A DNA stretch of 64,000 nucleotides from Marinomonas pollencensis. GTDB lineage: Bacteria > Pseudomonadota > Gammaproteobacteria > Pseudomonadales > Marinomonadaceae. How positions within the stretch are numbered: position 1 is the first letter of the stretch; each line of letters starts with the position of its first letter. Positions 27,819-36,464 of the stretch are shown here, one piece after another. Location: contig NZ_QUNG01000008.1 in NCBI RefSeq assembly GCF_003387375.1, forward strand, positions 62,001-126,000, written 5' to 3'. A program made the translations under genes and the position numbers. Under the pieces are notes generated by a model, which was given only the letters and a program-made list of their open reading frames with translations, had not been told where the DNA came from and made no database searches.

Positions 27819-28721
27819 ATGCGGAGATATATCCCGTCGTCAACCGCGCTAAAATGTTTTGAAGCATCGGTTAGACACCTTAGCTTTACTCGAGCTGCGC
27901 AGGAATTACACCTTACTCAAAGTGCCGTTAGCCGTCAGATTCGCAATCTAGAAGAGTTTCTATCCCGTGATCTATTTATTCGTTTGAATAAGCGTTTGGT
28001 GCTTACTGGTACAGGGGCTGCGTATTATAAAGAAGTCGTCCCTTTACTCGATGGCATGGAGAATGCCTGTTTGCGAATGCTGCATCGTGAAGATGAGAAA
28101 ACCACGTTAACCATTTCTGCATTACCCACCTTTGCTTCCCATTGGCTGGTTCCTCAATTGGCTGAGTTTCAACGGGATTATCCACAGTTTCAAATCAAGG
28201 TTAGGTCACTCGACGACGCCGCCAAGATAGACCCTGAAAGCGTTGATATTATTCTTCATTATGGTGGTGACCATTGGCCACGTGCTGTGTCTCATCAGTT
28301 GATGCAAGAGAAGGTCGTGGCGGTGTGTTCCAGCGCCTTGTTGGCGCAATACCAAGACGGCCGAAGCGGTACTGAGTGGCAGTGCAGTGACGTGGTGAAT
28401 TTGCCACTCTTGCATTCCTCCGCAAGAATTAATGCTTGGCCCGATTGGATGGTAGCCCAAGGCCTTGAAAGCGGCTCGTTTGCCGGCACTTCATTTGAAC
28501 ACTTTCATATGCTTATAGAAGCGGCGAAAAACAGCATGGGCGTGGCAGTGATTCCTAGCATCCTAGCCCAGGGAAGTTTACTCAATGGCGATCTAGTAGC
28601 GCCGTTTGGCGATGAAGTTGCGACCCCCCATGAATATCTGCTGTCTTACCCTGCAGACAAGGCTGATTTGGAGCAGGTAGTGACTTTTCGTGACTGGTTG
28701 TTAGCCAGACAAGTGGCATGA
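27819..28721 (+). CDS. LysR-family regulator, GcvA-like
   Basis: 300 residues beginning with the GcvA-type N-terminus (STALKCFEASVRHLSFTRAA, then QSAVSRQIRNLEEFL), effector-binding domain ~95-290. Same strand as the amaB-amaA genes, separated by a terminator. In Pseudomonas a LysR regulator (AmaR) is encoded beside amaBA, so this is a candidate local regulator of pipecolate use; the window has a second LysR on the other side of the cluster. Effector not deducible. Confidence 0.87.
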   Translation: MRRYIPSSTALKCFEASVRHLSFTRAAQELHLTQSAVSRQIRNLEEFLSRDLFIRLNKRLVLTGTGAAYYKEVVPLLDGMENACLRMLHREDEKTTLTISALPTFASHWLVPQLAEFQRDYPQFQIKVRSLDDAAKIDPESVDIILHYGGDHWPRAVSHQLMQEKVVAVCSSALLAQYQDGRSGTEWQCSDVVNLPLLHSSARINAWPDWMVAQGLESGSFAGTSFEHFHMLIEAAKNSMGVAVIPSILAQGSLLNGDLVAPFGDEVATPHEYLLSYPADKADLEQVVTFRDWLLARQVA

Positions 28722-28825
28722 TAAAAAGAATTAATGAACGGAATAGTGTTGTCAGTCTGTAATTAAATTACATGCCTGTGATAGTATCAAACCATCGTCA
28801 TGTTTAATTTACGGGACACATAACC

Positions 28826-30355
28826 ATGAATAAAAAGACCACCGCACTCTTCATCCTTGATGGATGGGGCTACAGCGAAACTTCCCAATCCAATGCCATT
28901 ACGGCGGCGAACACGCCAAACTGGGATCGCCTGTGGGAAAACCGCGCCCACACACTGATCAAAACCTCTGGCTTGGCCGTGGGGTTACCAGAAGGTCAGA
29001 TGGGTAACTCAGAAGTGGGTCATATGAACTTGGGTGCTGGACGCGTGGTCTATCAAAACTTTACCCGTATCGGTAAAGCTATTTCTGACGGCTCTTTTTT
29101 TGAAAACGACGCCCTAGTAGGGGCGGTCGATAAAGCGGTAAGCGCAGGTAAAGCAGTACATATTTTAGGTTTGCTTTCCAATGGTGGTGTTCACAGTCAT
29201 CATGAGCAAATTATGGCGATGTGCGAACTAGCGGTAAAGCGCGGTGCTAAAGCCGTTTATGTGCATGGTTTTACCGATGGTCGCGATACACCGCCGCGTT
29301 CAGCACAAACCCCAATTGCAGAGTTAAGTGCAAAATTAACAGAGTTAGGCGTGGGTAAAATTGCTTCGCTAACAGGGCGTTATTTTGCCATGGACCGAGA
29401 TAATCGTTGGGATCGAGTGCAAACGGCTTATGACGCTATTGTACTTGGCAAAGGCGAATATCAAGCCGCCACTGCAGAACAAGCAATTCAAGCGGCTTAT
29501 GAGCGTGATGAAAATGATGAGTTTGTTAAAGCAACGGTTATTGGTGAACCTGTTGCAGTAGAAGATGGCGATGCCATTATCTTTGCCAACTTCCGCCCTG
29601 ACCGTGCTCGCCAACTGACACGCGCTTTTACTGAAGCGGAGTTTTCTGGCTTCGAACGAAAAGCACACCCAGCGTATGCTGCGTTTGTTACCTTTACCGA
29701 ATACGCGGCTGATATTGCTGCTGATGTGGCGTTCCCGCCATTAGCGCTCAGCAATACTTTGGGCGAAATCTTGTCCAAATCAGGTAAGAAGCAATTGCGC
29801 ATTGCGGAAACCGAAAAATACGCCCACGTTACCTTCTTCTTCAACGGTGGCGAAGAAGCTGTGTTTGACGGCGAAGAGCGTGAATTGATCCCTTCTCCTA
29901 ATGTCGCAACTTACGACCTACAGCCAGAAATGAGTGCGCCAGAAGTCACAGATAAGCTGGTGGAAGTCATTGAAGCGGGTAAATACGACACCATTATTTG
30001 TAACTTTGCCAACGGCGATATGGTTGGGCACAGTGGTGTTTTTGACGCGGCAGTAAAAGCCGTCGAAGCCGTTGATGCGTGTCTAGGCCGTATTTTGTCT
30101 GCGCTGAAAGTGAATGGTGGCCAATGCTTGATTACCGCTGATCATGGCAACGTAGAGCAAATGTTAAGTAACGATGGGTCTCAGCCATTAACCTCTCATA
30201 CCATTGGGCCAGTGCCTTTGGTGCTGTTCTCTCCAACGCCGGGTCTTGCCTTAAAAGAAGGTTCTTTATGCGACATTGCGCCGACATTATTGGACATGAT
30301 GGGCATGGAAAAACCTGAAGAAATGAGTGGCGTTAGCCTACTCACTCGTCAGTGA
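28826..30355 (+). CDS. gpmI: 2,3-bisphosphoglycerate-independent phosphoglycerate mutase
   Basis: 509 residues, alkaline-phosphatase superfamily. Metal site [11 protein letters not shown], phosphoserine in [20 protein letters not shown] (Ser62), TDGRDTPP, and C-terminal [13 protein letters not shown] and [11 protein letters not shown]. Interconverts 3- and 2-phosphoglycerate in glycolysis with Mn2+. envC starts 7 bp downstream, as in E. coli. The 104-bp upstream gap separates it from the catabolic island and must hold its promoter. Confidence 0.97.
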   Translation: MNKKTTALFILDGWGYSETSQSNAITAANTPNWDRLWENRAHTLIKTSGLAVGLPEGQMGNSEVGHMNLGAGRVVYQNFTRIGKAISDGSFFENDALVGAVDKAVSAGKAVHILGLLSNGGVHSHHEQIMAMCELAVKRGAKAVYVHGFTDGRDTPPRSAQTPIAELSAKLTELGVGKIASLTGRYFAMDRDNRWDRVQTAYDAIVLGKGEYQAATAEQAIQAAYERDENDEFVKATVIGEPVAVEDGDAIIFANFRPDRARQLTRAFTEAEFSGFERKAHPAYAAFVTFTEYAADIAADVAFPPLALSNTLGEILSKSGKKQLRIAETEKYAHVTFFFNGGEEAVFDGEERELIPSPNVATYDLQPEMSAPEVTDKLVEVIEAGKYDTIICNFANGDMVGHSGVFDAAVKAVEAVDACLGRILSALKVNGGQCLITADHGNVEQMLSNDGSQPLTSHTIGPVPLVLFSPTPGLALKEGSLCDIAPTLLDMMGMEKPEEMSGVSLLTRQ

Positions 30356-30362
30356 GGCATTG

Positions 30363-31505
30363 ATGACTGTATTGTGTCGTCATGTGTTTTGTGTCGTCTT
30401 GCTCCTGTTGTCCAGCCTTAGCTGGGCAGCAGGAGAGCCGCAGACGCCACAAGAAGCCAAACAACAGATTCAAGCTTTGCAGAAAGATCTGCAAAAACTG
30501 AATGCTTGGCTGAAAGAGACTAAGTCTCAACGTTCTGATGTTGAAAAAGAATTGGAAAGCAAAGACAAGTCCATTCAAGATTTGCTCAACAAGATTAAAA
30601 ATTTGCAGCAGAGCCTGAAACAAGGTGAGCAGCAGCTGGGGGAGTTACAACAGCAGCAGCTATCGCTTCGGCTCAGTATCCAAAAACAGAATGAACAAAT
30701 AGCCGCCCAACTAAGGGCGGTTTATCGTTCCGGTAATCAAGAAGGCATTAAGCTACTGCTGAATGGTCCTGACTCTGCTACTTCAATGCGCTTGCTGCAA
30801 TACAATCGTTATTTCTCTACCGCCCGACAATCCCTAATTAATGGTTACGCGAATGAAGTTAATGACCTTAATCTAGTGGAGAAAAGCTTGCGCCAAAAAC
30901 GCGCTCAACAAGCGCAAGAAGAAGCCTCATTAATCGAGCAGCGTAAACAATTAAGCAAAGAAAAGTCGGCTCGTCGCACCTTATTAGCTAAGCTAGATAA
31001 AGATCTGGCAAAAGGCAGCCAGCGTTCTCAACGCTTGGTACAAAATCAGCAAGACCTGAAAGAAATGCTAAAACGCCTAGAAGAGGCCTTAGCGGATGTG
31101 AAACTACCAGATCAAAATGTGCCCTTTTCCTCGCAAAAAGGTAAATTAGTACGACCGCTGAGAAAATTGGTTCGTTTGCCGACGGACGGCAAGGTAAATC
31201 TTGGTGGCGTCACCCTTAAAGCGCAAGAAGGCACTGAAGTGCATGCCATCTTTAATGGCCGAGTGGTGTTTTCCGATTGGCTGCGTGGCTTTGGTTTCTT
31301 GATGATTATTGATCACGGTGATGGTTATATGTCTCTGTATGGTTACAACCAGAGTCTCTTGAAAGAAGTGGGAGAATGGGTCAACAGTAACGATGTGGTG
31401 GCCACCGTTGGCAGCTCGGGCGGACCTGCCGATGCGGCGCTCTTCTTTGCCATCAGACACAATGGCGCGCCATTAACACCCTTGTCTTGGGTTCGCTCCA
31501 GTTGA
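30363..31505 (+). CDS. envC: EnvC murein hydrolase activator
   Basis: 380 residues from ATG 30363 (MTVLCRHVFCVVLLLLSSLS, signal peptide), start set by GAGG in the preceding 10 bp. Long coiled coil ~25-245, then a LytM/M23 domain (~270-380). Zinc ligands of true M23 peptidases are not retained (ends FFAIRHNGAPLTPLSWV), as expected for EnvC, which activates AmiA/AmiB amidases at the septum instead of cutting itself. It follows gpmI by 7 bp. Confidence 0.92.
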   Translation: MTVLCRHVFCVVLLLLSSLSWAAGEPQTPQEAKQQIQALQKDLQKLNAWLKETKSQRSDVEKELESKDKSIQDLLNKIKNLQQSLKQGEQQLGELQQQQLSLRLSIQKQNEQIAAQLRAVYRSGNQEGIKLLLNGPDSATSMRLLQYNRYFSTARQSLINGYANEVNDLNLVEKSLRQKRAQQAQEEASLIEQRKQLSKEKSARRTLLAKLDKDLAKGSQRSQRLVQNQQDLKEMLKRLEEALADVKLPDQNVPFSSQKGKLVRPLRKLVRLPTDGKVNLGGVTLKAQEGTEVHAIFNGRVVFSDWLRGFGFLMIIDHGDGYMSLYGYNQSLLKEVGEWVNSNDVVATVGSSGGPADAALFFAIRHNGAPLTPLSWVRSS

Positions 31506-31548
31506 TGATAAATAACGCATTTATATACATGGCATAACAGTAGGAAAA

Positions 31549-32850
31549 ATGATGAAGAAGTCTCTCAATCGAGCTCTAGTATTGTTACTGATGGCTTTTT
31601 CTGTACAGCAAGTCAGCGCTGCAGAAAAAACGGTCGATAGCCATGCCCCCCAGCTTCCCTTATCTGAAATACAATCCTTTGTGGAAACCTTTGAAACCAT
31701 TAAAGAAGGCTATGTTGATCAACTCTCTGACCAACAGATTTTAGACAGAGCCCTCAAAGGAATGGTGGCAGCCCTAGATCCTCATTCTGAATACATGACT
31801 AAGGATGAAGTGGCGGACTTTGAAGACCTCACATCTGGCAACTATGCTGGGGTGGGTGTTGAAGTGGAAATGAAAGACGGTAAGTTAACCGTGGTGTCAC
31901 CGATTGACGGATCGCCAGCTAAGCAAGCGGGCATTCTCTCTGGTGATGTTATTGTTAAGGTTGGCACTACCTACATTACTGATTTGGGCTTTCAAGATGT
32001 AATGAACCTGATGCGCGGTGAGGTAGGCACTAAGGTGACCTTGGATATCGAGCGGGATGGGCAGATCAAACATTTTACCCTTGAACGCCGTTTAGTCGAA
32101 GATGAAAGTGTGACCAGCAAATGGTTAAGTAAAGGTATTGCTTACATACGTATTAAGCAATTCCAAGGAGATACCGGCACAGAATTCCATCAGGCAATCG
32201 CTAAGCTGGAACAAGAACAGCCAATTAATGGTGTGGTGCTGGATTTAAGAAACAATCCAGGCGGCGTGCTGCAAGCGGCAGTGAAGGTAGTGGACACCTT
32301 TATTGAGAATGGCATGATAGTGTACACAGACGGTCGTCATAAATTATCTAAGAGCGAGTTTAAGGCGACGGCGAAAAACACTCAGTTACCAAAAGTGCCA
32401 CTGGTGGTGCTGATTAATGATGGCTCTGCCTCCGCTTCTGAAATTGTCGCCGGTGCCTTACAAGACCATAAACGCGCGCTAATTATGGGGACCGAAAGCT
32501 TTGGCAAAGGGTCAGTACAGACGGTGGTACCATTGTCTGATGGTGCCGCGGTTAAACTTACCACCGCCTTGTATTACACCCCTAATGGGCGTTCTATCCA
32601 AGCGCAGGGTATCACCCCGGATTTGGTAGTACCTGAAGCCACCTTGACCTTGAATAAAGATCATTTCGTGGTCAAAGAAGCCGAGCTAAAAGGGCATCTG
32701 AGCAATGGGACAGGTGGCGCAGACAGAACGGATACGGCCGGTTTGCTGAAGCTTAGCGAGGTAGCAAAGAAGGATTTCCAATTATTCCAAGCGCTAACCA
32801 TTTTACAAACCCTACCTAGTTTTGATTACCATCCTCGAGAGACAAAATAG
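31549..32850 (+). CDS. ctpA: Carboxy-terminal processing protease (S41)
   Basis: 433 residues (ATG 31549 or the adjacent 31552). Signal peptide to about residue 25 (VQQVSAAEK), PDZ domain ~90-170 (GVGVEVEMKDGKLTV), S41 catalytic core with NDGSASASEIVAGAL (Ser nucleophile) and ESFGKGSVQTVVPL (Lys general base). Periplasmic endopeptidase that trims proteins or cell-wall hydrolases. Placed between envC and yibQ, so a role with septal hydrolases is plausible. Its TAG shares a base with the GTG of the next gene. Confidence 0.93.
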   Translation: MMKKSLNRALVLLLMAFSVQQVSAAEKTVDSHAPQLPLSEIQSFVETFETIKEGYVDQLSDQQILDRALKGMVAALDPHSEYMTKDEVADFEDLTSGNYAGVGVEVEMKDGKLTVVSPIDGSPAKQAGILSGDVIVKVGTTYITDLGFQDVMNLMRGEVGTKVTLDIERDGQIKHFTLERRLVEDESVTSKWLSKGIAYIRIKQFQGDTGTEFHQAIAKLEQEQPINGVVLDLRNNPGGVLQAAVKVVDTFIENGMIVYTDGRHKLSKSEFKATAKNTQLPKVPLVVLINDGSASASEIVAGALQDHKRALIMGTESFGKGSVQTVVPLSDGAAVKLTTALYYTPNGRSIQAQGITPDLVVPEATLTLNKDHFVVKEAELKGHLSNGTGGADRTDTAGLLKLSEVAKKDFQLFQALTILQTLPSFDYHPRETK

Positions 32851-33887
32851 TGAATTTAATAAACATCAAGAGGAGCGCCATTTGGAGCGCTCTTATCTTG
32901 GTCAGCTTGATGGGCAATCAAGCACAGTCAGCAGAAGAAACCGATCAAACCCAGGCATTAGGACCATTGATTTTTAATAGCGCAGCGCCAGAACGGAATA
33001 GCGCCGCACCAGAACGAGAGTATAGAGCGGACACTGAGGAGGCTATCGAACCGCATTGGCTGGCTCCTGTCCTCAATGATTTAGCACACTCAAAGGACGA
33101 TACCGAGTTAGCAAAGCCGCTAAATATGACGCCTCCTTTTTGGCAGTCTAATCACTCAGCAGAGCAAGAGCCCGATAAGAGTTTGCCGAAAATTGCGATT
33201 TTAATAGATGATCTAGGTTATAACCGCCAAGGTATGACATCGGCGCTGGCGTTACCCACTAATGTGGCGCTGGCTATCTTGCCTTTGACGCCTTTTGCTC
33301 ATGCTACGGCAACCCAGTCAAAGCAGCAGCAACGGGTCACTATTCTTCACGCGCCAATGGAAAATGTACGTGAATTGAAGCTTGGACCAGGCGGTCTTTA
33401 TGTCAAAATGACAGAAACGCAGCTGAAAAAAGCATTGTTAAAAGATATTGAAAGTTTGCCTGGTATTAAAGGCGTAAACAATCACATGGGCAGCTTATTA
33501 ACCGCACAGCAAAACTCAATGAATTGGGTGATGGAAGTGTTAAAAGGGCGCTCTTTATTTTTTATAGACAGCTTGACCTCAGCCCATAGTGTGGCCGAAA
33601 AAACCGCCATAGAGTATGGCTTGCCAACCACCAGTCGAGATGTTTTCTTGGATAATATTCGCATGGAAAAGGCCATTGATAAGCAATTTACAAGATTGGT
33701 TAAACTGGCAAAACGTAATGGTGAGGCGCTGGCGATAGGGCACCCTTACCCAGAAACCATGGCCTATTTAAAGAAGCGTCTGGTGGCGCTAGAAAAAGAT
33801 GGCGTAAGATTAGTGCCATTGACTGACATGCTGCGCAAGCACCCAAAAAGTAATGCAGCTAACCAGAAAAAACGGGTAACAGAATAA
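32850..33887 (+). CDS. yibQ: Divergent polysaccharide deacetylase family protein (YibQ)
   Basis: 345 residues from GTG 32850, overlapping the ctpA stop by one base. Signal peptide, low-complexity segment with a tandem NSAAPER duplication (nt 32976-33017), then the YibQ/DUF610 domain: KIAILIDDLGYNRQGMTSAL, APMENV, GVNNHMGSLLTA, FIDSLTSA, AIGHPYPETM. Periplasmic; related to carbohydrate deacetylases but divergent, and activity is not established. Conserved companion of envC and ctpA. Confidence 0.9.
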   Translation: MNLINIKRSAIWSALILVSLMGNQAQSAEETDQTQALGPLIFNSAAPERNSAAPEREYRADTEEAIEPHWLAPVLNDLAHSKDDTELAKPLNMTPPFWQSNHSAEQEPDKSLPKIAILIDDLGYNRQGMTSALALPTNVALAILPLTPFAHATATQSKQQQRVTILHAPMENVRELKLGPGGLYVKMTETQLKKALLKDIESLPGIKGVNNHMGSLLTAQQNSMNWVMEVLKGRSLFFIDSLTSAHSVAEKTAIEYGLPTTSRDVFLDNIRMEKAIDKQFTRLVKLAKRNGEALAIGHPYPETMAYLKKRLVALEKDGVRLVPLTDMLRKHPKSNAANQKKRVTE

Positions 33888-33956
33888 CGGATAGGCTACG
33901 GACTGTCTCAATCAAAAGTAGCCAAAAGTTTGCACCTTCCTCTTACCAAGCCTAAT

Positions 33957-33992
33957 AAAATGCTTACCGTGACGTCTTAAGGTAAGCATTTT
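33957..33992 (+). terminator. Terminator of gpmI-envC-ctpA-yibQ unit
   Basis: AAAATGCTTACC and GGTAAGCATTTT form a perfect 12-bp stem with a 12-nt loop, 69 bp after yibQ. Confidence 0.8.
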
Positions 33993-34212
33993 GGCGATTG
34001 TCTCTTCGCTGATTCTCTAATATCCCCTTGATGGGCGTATGGCATTAGCCAGTCAGCGCTCACCTGTTAGTAAGCCTCACTTATAAAGCATAAAAACCTA
34101 TCTTGGTGTTTTTCACTAGTGATTAATTTTACCTTGGCCGAGTCTCAGGGTGGTTTATTTTTCTATTTTATTGCTTATCTATTGACCAGTCATTGATCAA
34201 ATATTAGTCTGT

Positions 34213-34229
34213 TGCTACATTGTAGTGCA
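34213..34229. promoter_or_regulatory. Candidate NtrC-type upstream activator site
   Basis: TGCTACATTGTAGTGCA: 17 bp with TGC at the left and GTGCA at the right as in NtrC sites, plus an inner CTACA-T-TGTAG palindrome. Its centre is about 98 bp upstream of the start predicted from the sigma-54 element at 34293. The left half is imperfect. Confidence 0.4.
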
Positions 34230-34292
34230 CATTCTTTAGGGAATTCTGCAATAAGTTTCATATTATATGTCATTTTAGGGGTGGCATATTTT

Positions 34293-34310
34293 TGGAACGC
34301 TTCTTGCTTT
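34293..34310 (+). promoter_or_regulatory. Sigma-54 promoter of the liv importer operon
   Basis: TGGAACG-CTTC-TTGCTTT matches the -24/-12 consensus (TGGCACG-N4-TTGCW) at 11 of 12 defined positions, with GG (34294-34295) and GC (34306-34307) exactly 10 bp apart. It lies 43 bp upstream of the binding-protein start with AGGAG in between. Implies activation by an enhancer-binding protein, most simply NtrC, which is encoded in this window. Confidence 0.75.
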
Positions 34311-34352
34311 TTAAATAATAACGATAAACAAAAACGAGTAGGAGCTATTCTT

Positions 34353-35465
34353 ATGTCAAATGCGGTAATCAGAAAAACGTTGATTTCTATTGCGGTAGCA
34401 GGAGCGGCGACACTGGCTCAGGCAGAAGTGGTAATTGGTGTAGCAGGTCCTCATACAGGGGCTTACGCTGCGTTTGGCGAACAGCTATGGAAAGGGGCCG
34501 AACAAGCCGCAAAAGATATCAATGCCGCAGGTGGTATTGATGGAGAAATGATCAAGCTGGTCAAAGCAGACGATGCTTGTGAGCCGAAGCAGGCGGTGTC
34601 GGTAGCTAACCGTTTGGTTGACTCAGATGATGCCATCGCTGTGATTGGCCATTTCTGCTCTTCTTCTACTCAACCAGCGTCTAATATCTATGCTGAAGCC
34701 GGTGTATTAATGGTGACGCCAGCATCAACCAACCCAACCATTACCGATCGTGGTTTGCCCAATGTGTTCCGTGTTTGTGGTCGTGATGACCAACAAGGGC
34801 AAGTGGCCGCTAGCTATATTGTAGATACCCTGAAAGCCAAACGCGTCGCGATTATTCACGATAAAGACACTTATGGTAAAGGTTTAGCGGATGCGATGAA
34901 GTTGTCGCTGAATAATAAAGGCAGCACAGAAGTGATGTACGAAGGTCTGACCCGAGGTGAAAAAGACTTTAACGCCTTGGTGACAAAAATTCGTTCTGTG
35001 AATGCTGATGTGTTGTATTTTGGTGGCTTACACTCAGAGGCTGGTCCTTTGGTGCGTCAGCTTCGTGAGCAAGGTTCAAAAGCCATCTTTATGTCAGGTG
35101 ATGGTATCGTTTCAGACGAGTTTGTTACGGTTGCCGGTGGTCCACAATATGTTGACGGCGTGATGATGACATTTGGTGCCGACCCAATGTCCTATCCAGC
35201 GGGTAAGAGTGTGGTCAAAGAATTTCAGGCAAATGGTTATGAACCAGAAGGCTATACCCTGTACTCATACACTGCCATGCAAGTAACGGCGGCGGCCTTA
35301 AGCCATACTAATTTAGATCCAATTAAAGCCGCTGAATGGTTGCATGCTAATTCAGTGGACACTGTGATGGGGAAAAAGAGCTTTGACGAAAAAGGCGACT
35401 TAACAGTATCCGATTACGTCATGTATGAGTGGAATGATAAAGGCAAATACATCCAACAAAATTAA
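34353..35465 (+). CDS. livK: Branched-chain amino acid ABC transporter substrate-binding protein
   Basis: 370 residues from ATG 34353 with AGGAG upstream. Signal peptide (MSNAVIRKTLISIAVAGAAT, then LAQA|EVV). Leu/Ile/Val-binding fold: VIGVAGPHTGAYAAFGEQLW, AVIGHFCSSSTQPASNIYAE, LMVTPASTNPTITDRG, RVCGRDDQQGQVAA. Periplasmic receptor of the importer encoded by the next four genes. True ligand could be Leu/Ile/Val, other neutral amino acids or amides. Confidence 0.93.
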   Translation: MSNAVIRKTLISIAVAGAATLAQAEVVIGVAGPHTGAYAAFGEQLWKGAEQAAKDINAAGGIDGEMIKLVKADDACEPKQAVSVANRLVDSDDAIAVIGHFCSSSTQPASNIYAEAGVLMVTPASTNPTITDRGLPNVFRVCGRDDQQGQVAASYIVDTLKAKRVAIIHDKDTYGKGLADAMKLSLNNKGSTEVMYEGLTRGEKDFNALVTKIRSVNADVLYFGGLHSEAGPLVRQLREQGSKAIFMSGDGIVSDEFVTVAGGPQYVDGVMMTFGADPMSYPAGKSVVKEFQANGYEPEGYTLYSYTAMQVTAAALSHTNLDPIKAAEWLHANSVDTVMGKKSFDEKGDLTVSDYVMYEWNDKGKYIQQN

Positions 35466-35552
35466 TTTTTTCTGAATTAATTTATTCAACTGCTCGCCGT
35501 TGCTAGCCAACGGCGAGACGTTCTTCGATTTACATTCCCGCGAGGTTATACG

Positions 35553-36464
35553 ATGGACATCGTTCTCCAGCAGTTGGTAAACGGCCTGACCCTTGGCTCT
35601 GTTTATGGGCTTATAGCAATCGGCTACACCATGGTGTACGGCATTATTGGCATGATTAACTTCGCCCATGGCGATGTTTACATGGTTTCTGCTTATCTCA
35701 CTGCCATATCAATCGCACTACTCACTTTTTTTGGTGTGCAATCTTTTCCTTTTATCATCTTTGGCGCCTTGGTTTTCACCATAGTCATTACCGGAGCCTA
35801 TGGCTGGGTAATTGAGCGTGTAGCTTATCGCCCCTTGCGTAACTCAAGTCGTTTATCGGTGTTGATCTCCGCCATCGGTATGTCTTTGATATTGCAAAAC
35901 TACGTACAGTTGAGCCAAGGGCCAAACCAGCAGGGTGTGCCTACCTTACTCAGTGGGGCATTTCGTTTTTATGTGGGTGATGGCTTTGTGCAAATCACCT
36001 ATATGAAAGTGATGATACTGCTGATCGCGTTCACGGGGATGGCGGTACTGACTTATATTATCCAGAAAACAAAACTGGGTCGTATGTGTCGAGCTACCCA
36101 ACAAGACCGCAAGATGGCCTCTATTTTGGGGATAGATACCGATAAAGTTATCTCCTCTGTCTTTGTGATTGGTTCCGCTATGGCCGCACTAGCCGGCGTA
36201 TTAGTGACCCTTGATTACGGCGCTTTTGATTTCTACATTGGTTTCATCATGGGAATCAAAGCCTTTACGGCTGCGGTGCTTGGCGGTATTGGTTCACTAC
36301 CAGGGGCTATGCTGGGAGGCATTATCTTGGGGCTTTCTGAGTCCTTGTTCGCAGGCTTGGTAAGTTCAGATTATAAAGATGTGTTTTCTTTCTCTTTGTT
36401 AGTGCTGATTTTGATTATTCGTCCAAGTGGCCTATTAGGCAAACCAGCAGTGGAGAAAGTATAG
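35553..36464 (+). CDS. livH: Branched-chain amino acid ABC permease LivH
   Basis: 303 residues, ~8 TM helices. LivH motifs: LVNGLTLGSVYGLIAIGYTM, GMINFAHGDVYM, and the coupling loop GIDTDKVISSVFVIGSAMAA. Inner-membrane half of the channel with LivM. GAGG ribosome site. Stop codon directly abuts the livM start (TAG ATG). Confidence 0.95.
   Translation: MDIVLQQLVNGLTLGSVYGLIAIGYTMVYGIIGMINFAHGDVYMVSAYLTAISIALLTFFGVQSFPFIIFGALVFTIVITGAYGWVIERVAYRPLRNSSRLSVLISAIGMSLILQNYVQLSQGPNQQGVPTLLSGAFRFYVGDGFVQITYMKVMILLIAFTGMAVLTYIIQKTKLGRMCRATQQDRKMASILGIDTDKVISSVFVIGSAMAALAGVLVTLDYGAFDFYIGFIMGIKAFTAAVLGGIGSLPGAMLGGIILGLSESLFAGLVSSDYKDVFSFSLLVLILIIRPSGLLGKPAVEKV

Larger units (their letters stand above)
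33888..34352. other. 465-bp intergenic region before the liv operon
   Basis: Holds the yibQ terminator, then AT-rich sequence without a supported gene, then the control region of the ABC importer: an NtrC-like dyad candidate at 34213 and a sigma-54 promoter candidate at 34293. An open frame running through from 34212 is not family sequence before codon 48. Confidence 0.7.

Noticed and set aside
22612-28825. Catabolic island as a recent mobile insertion
   Set aside because: No flanking direct repeats, integrase or clear base-composition shift were seen; the genes look chromosomally settled.
34212-34352. 47-codon N-terminal extension of livK
   Set aside because: It would place coding sequence over the sigma-54 promoter and bury the signal peptide; ATG 34353 has AGGAG.
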